A stretch of 11,781 nucleotides of DNA from Heterostelium multicystogenum (lineage: Eukaryota; Evosea; Eumycetozoa; Acytosteliales; Acytosteliaceae). Made by a program: the position numbers and the translations under genes. The notes below the pieces were generated by a model. It saw only the letters and a program-made list of their open reading frames with translations, had not been told where the DNA came from and did no database searches. Positions 9,710 through 11,781 of this stretch are shown piece by piece. The DNA lies in contig RCNN01000478.1 of the NCBI GenBank assembly GCA_003667245.1, positions 1-11,781 on the forward strand, given 5' to 3'. How positions within the stretch are numbered: position 1 is the first letter of the stretch; every line of letters starts with the position of its first letter.

Positions 9710-10006
9710 TTAAACGTCGATGATCACCAGCGTGCCTTGGCTGCCGGCGAGTACCGCGTGGGCGATGCCGGCTTCAAACAGGTACATCTGACCGGCGCCG
9801 ACGTCGATGGCCTCCTCGCCAATAGACAGGCGCAAAAGGCCGTCGATCACAACAGCCCTTCGTTGTAGTCGTGGGTTTTCTTCTTCATAAGCCTGTGCAT
9901 CCATGCGCAGCACCTTGATCCGCGCCGGGCCGACCTGGCCTACGCGGGTGGATTTCCAGGTGTCCGGCAGTTGGGCGGCAAGGGCGGTGAAGTCGAGTAA
10001 CGGCAT
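9710..10006 (-). CDS. Small single-domain cupin protein
   Basis: A 98-residue cytoplasmic beta-barrel protein of the cupin superfamily; substrate and reaction unknown. The start is fixed by a good ribosome site, AAGGAG at 10014-10019, seven bases before the ATG (10004-10006). The barrel strands are visible in LRLSIGEEAIDVGAGQMYLFEAGIAHAVLAGSQGTLVIID, including the second motif with its Gly-rich turn and the single His of AHAV. As written, residues about 44-52 (NPRLQRRAV) do not look like a cupin. The neighbouring frame between 9876 and 9850 reads THDYNEGLL, which fits the first metal-binding motif. Two cancelling one-base changes (an extra A in the AAAA at 9876-9879, a lost G near 9850) explain this. 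It begins 67 bases after the glutamate-synthase-like gene, same strand, with no terminator between, so cotranscription is likely. Confidence 0.78.
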   Translation of the reverse strand: MPLLDFTALAAQLPDTWKSTRVGQVGPARIKVLRMDAQAYEEENPRLQRRAVVIDGLLRLSIGEEAIDVGAGQMYLFEAGIAHAVLAGSQGTLVIIDV

Positions 10007-10013
10007 GGTGAAG

Positions 10014-10019
10014 CTCCTT
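10014..10019 (-). promoter_or_regulatory. Ribosome binding site of the cupin gene
   Basis: AAGGAG on the minus strand, seven bases before the ATG at 10004-10006. It decides the cupin start codon. Confidence 0.8.
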
Positions 10020-10072
10020 GTTTCAACGATGCCGTTCGGTGGTCCGGTTCAGCGGGGTTGTTCAGTGCGGGC

Positions 10073-11703
10073 TCAGGCCGCGGCGATTTCATTCGGCTCA
10101 AAACTATCGGCCCGTGCCATCTGCCACATGCGCGAATAAAACTCGCCGTTCACTTCGCCGGTGAGCAATTCGCCAGGTTTCAGGAACACATGCAGCTGCG
10201 AAAACAACTTGATCTCGGTGGCCGACATGCGCCGCACCAGGTGCTTGGCCGACAGTTGCGAAGGGTGGTCGAGACCGGCGGCAGCGAGCATTTCTGCCAG
10301 GGCCTTCAACGTGTTGCGGTGGAAGTTGAACACGCGCTGGGCCTTGTCCGGCACCACCAGTGCGCGCTGGCGCAAACGGGTCCTGGGTGGCCACTCCGGT
10401 GGGGCATTTGTTGGTGTGGCAGCTTTGCGACTGGATACAGCCGATGGCGAACATGAAGCCCCGCGCCGAGTTGGCCCAGTCGGCACCGATGGCCAGGACG
10501 CTGGCGATGTCGAACGCGCTGACGATCTTGCCGCTGGCGCCGAGCTTGATCTTGTCCCGCAGGTTCAAGCCCACCAGGGTGTTGTGCACGAACAGCAAGC
10601 CTTCACGCAGCGGCACGCCGATGTGGTCGGTGAACTCCACCGGCGCGGCGCCGGTTCCGCCTTCCTTGCCGTCCACCACGATAAAGTCCGGGAGGATGCC
10701 GGTTTCGAGCATGGCCTTGGCGATGCCCATGAATTCCCACGGGTGGCCCAGGCAGAACTTGAAGCCCACCGGTTTGCCGCCCGACAGTTCACGCAGCTGG
10801 GCGATGAAGTGCATCATTTCGATGGGAGTGGAAAACGCGCTGTGGCGGCGACGGCGAGATGCAGTCCTCGCCCATCATGATGCCGCGGGTGTCGGCGATT
10901 TCCTGGGTCACCTTGTTGGCTTGGGCAGTATCCCGCCGTGGCCCGGTTTGGCGCCCTGGCTCATCTTGATTTCGATCATCCGCACTTGCGGGTTCTGCGC
11001 CTGCACGGCGAAGCGTTCCGGGTCGAAAAAGGCCGGCGCTGGTGCGGCAGCCGAAGTAGCCGCTGCCGAGCTCCCCAGGTCAGGTCGCCGCCGTTTCTCC
11101 CGGTGATAGGGGCTGATGCTGCCTTCACCGGTGTCATGGGCGAAGTTGCCCGAGCTTAGCCCCCTGGTTGAGCGCGCGAATCGCGTTGGCGCTCAGCGAA
11201 CCGAAGCTCATGGCGGAGATGTTGAACACCGAGGCCGAGTAGGGCTGCTTGCATTGGCGGGCCGCCGACGATCACGCGAAACGCGCTGGGGTCGCTCAGC
11301 GGCGCGGGGCGCATGGAGTGGCCGATAAACTCAAAGCCCGACTGGTACACGTCGATCAGCGTGCCGAAGGGTTTGTCGGCACTTTCATTCTTGGCGCGGG
11401 AGTAGACCAGCGAGCGCTGGGCCCGGGAGAAGGGCACGGCGTCGCTGTCGGATTCCAGCAGGTACTGGCGGATTTCCGGACGGATGCCTTCCACCAGGTA
11501 ACGGATATTGCCCCAGGATCGGGTAGTTGCGGCGCACCGCGTGGGGGCTTTGCAGCAGGTCGAAAATGCCGATCAGGCTAAGGATGCCGGTGAACCACGG
11601 CGATCGGCCACAGCCATTCGTGTTCGATAAACGGCATGCTGGCGAGGGTGAAAATGACGCAGACGGCAAAGAACGCGTAACGGCTTAACAAGGACAGGCT
11701 CAT
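10073..11703 (-). CDS. FMN-binding glutamate synthase family protein, membrane-anchored, frame-disrupted
   Basis: About 543 codons resembling the FMN/[3Fe-4S] synthase core of glutamate synthase large subunits, without the N-terminal glutaminase domain or the C-terminal GXGXG domain. The ATG at 11701-11703, after AAGGAA (11710-11715), gives two hydrophobic segments (residues about 8-25 and 35-55), suggesting a membrane anchor. Next come HSMRPAPLSDPSAFRV, then a core with FVVDG-type FMN-barrel features: VDGKEGGTGAAPVEF and KLGASGKIVSAFDIASVLAIG. The [3Fe-4S] cysteines stand at about 421, 427 and 432 (CIQSQSCHTNKCP, C-x5-C-x4-C). The C-terminal tail is open from 10370 to the stop. Frame changes lie near 11595, 11512, 11258, 11151, 11094, 11072, 11027, 10920, 10850 and 10375. 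Pseudomonas genomes commonly carry this protein; its reaction is not established. It is probably cotranscribed with the cupin. Confidence 0.85.
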
Positions 11704-11709
11704 ACAGGG

Positions 11710-11715
11710 TTCCTT
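11710..11715 (-). promoter_or_regulatory. Ribosome binding site of the glutamate-synthase-like gene
   Basis: AAGGAA on the minus strand, six bases before the ATG at 11701-11703, supports that start codon even though the frame breaks about 100 bases later. Confidence 0.7.
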
Positions 11716-11726
11716 AGTTTTTTATC

Positions 11727-11781
11727 CTGTAGGAGCGAGCTTGCTCGCGAAGGTCGTTAACGATAGCGCGGTTGTCTGGAT
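11727..11781. repeat. REP-type repeat, cut by the window edge
   Basis: CTGTAGGAGCGAGCTTGCTC begins a repeat common between genes in fluorescent Pseudomonas. It contains the hairpin GCGAGC-TT-GCTCGC at 11735-11748 and the usual follow-on GTCGTTAACGATAGCGCG. It lies just upstream of the glutamate-synthase-like gene and is a different family from the doublet at 6399-6617. Confidence 0.75.

Noticed and set aside
1..11781. A novel defence, phage or mobile gene cluster
   Set aside because: No integrase, transposase, phage, nuclease, reverse transcriptase or tRNA gene is visible, and every large span is explained by a family I recognise. The odd look of the window comes from frame breaks.

Overview
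The window looks like a piece of a Pseudomonas chromosome, most likely from the P. fluorescens group. The evidence is GC-rich coding with strong third-position bias, two repeat families typical of that group (a REP doublet at 6399-6617 and the start of a second REP at 11727-11781), and protein content I recognise from that genus. This is reading by eye; no search was run.

Layout, left to right. At 1-3073 (minus) lies most of a very large DUF6543-type, dermonecrotic-toxin-like protein that runs off the left edge. At 3210-6303 (minus) lies a roughly 1,030-codon membrane-anchored class A penicillin-binding-protein-like enzyme, with an N-terminal GT51 transglycosylase region and a C-terminal transpeptidase region. 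The stretch 6304-6983 is non-coding: it separates two divergent genes and carries the REP doublet plus several small inverted repeats. At 6984-8399 (plus) is a ProY-like amino acid permease. A hairpin with T-runs on both strands at 8416-8446 ends both this gene and the converging opgC-type gene (8446-9563, minus). A small cupin (9710-10006, minus) follows, then a membrane-anchored FMN/[3Fe-4S] glutamate-synthase-like protein (10073-11703, minus). The last two are 67 bases apart with no visible terminator between them and may be cotranscribed.

The dominant property of the window is that every long gene is broken by one-base frame changes, roughly 40 or more in 11.8 kb. Recognisable protein sequence moves from frame to frame without loss of the family's order. 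Most breaks sit in short homopolymers: an extra base in A/T runs, and a gained or lost base in G/C runs. Breaks of the same kind in unrelated, probably housekeeping genes on both strands point to sequence error (uncorrected long-read data, for example) rather than decay. Each gene is therefore given as one full span, with its break points listed.

The genes do not form one obvious pathway. Two act at the cell envelope (the PBP-like enzyme and OpgC, which modifies periplasmic glucans), one imports amino acids, and one resembles the synthase core of glutamate synthase. I found no convincing new multi-gene system. The points most worth a second look are the divergent active-site spacing of the PBP-like protein, the cupin metal-ligand motif hidden by two compensating frame slips, and the symmetrical tandem growth of both arms of the REP doublet.
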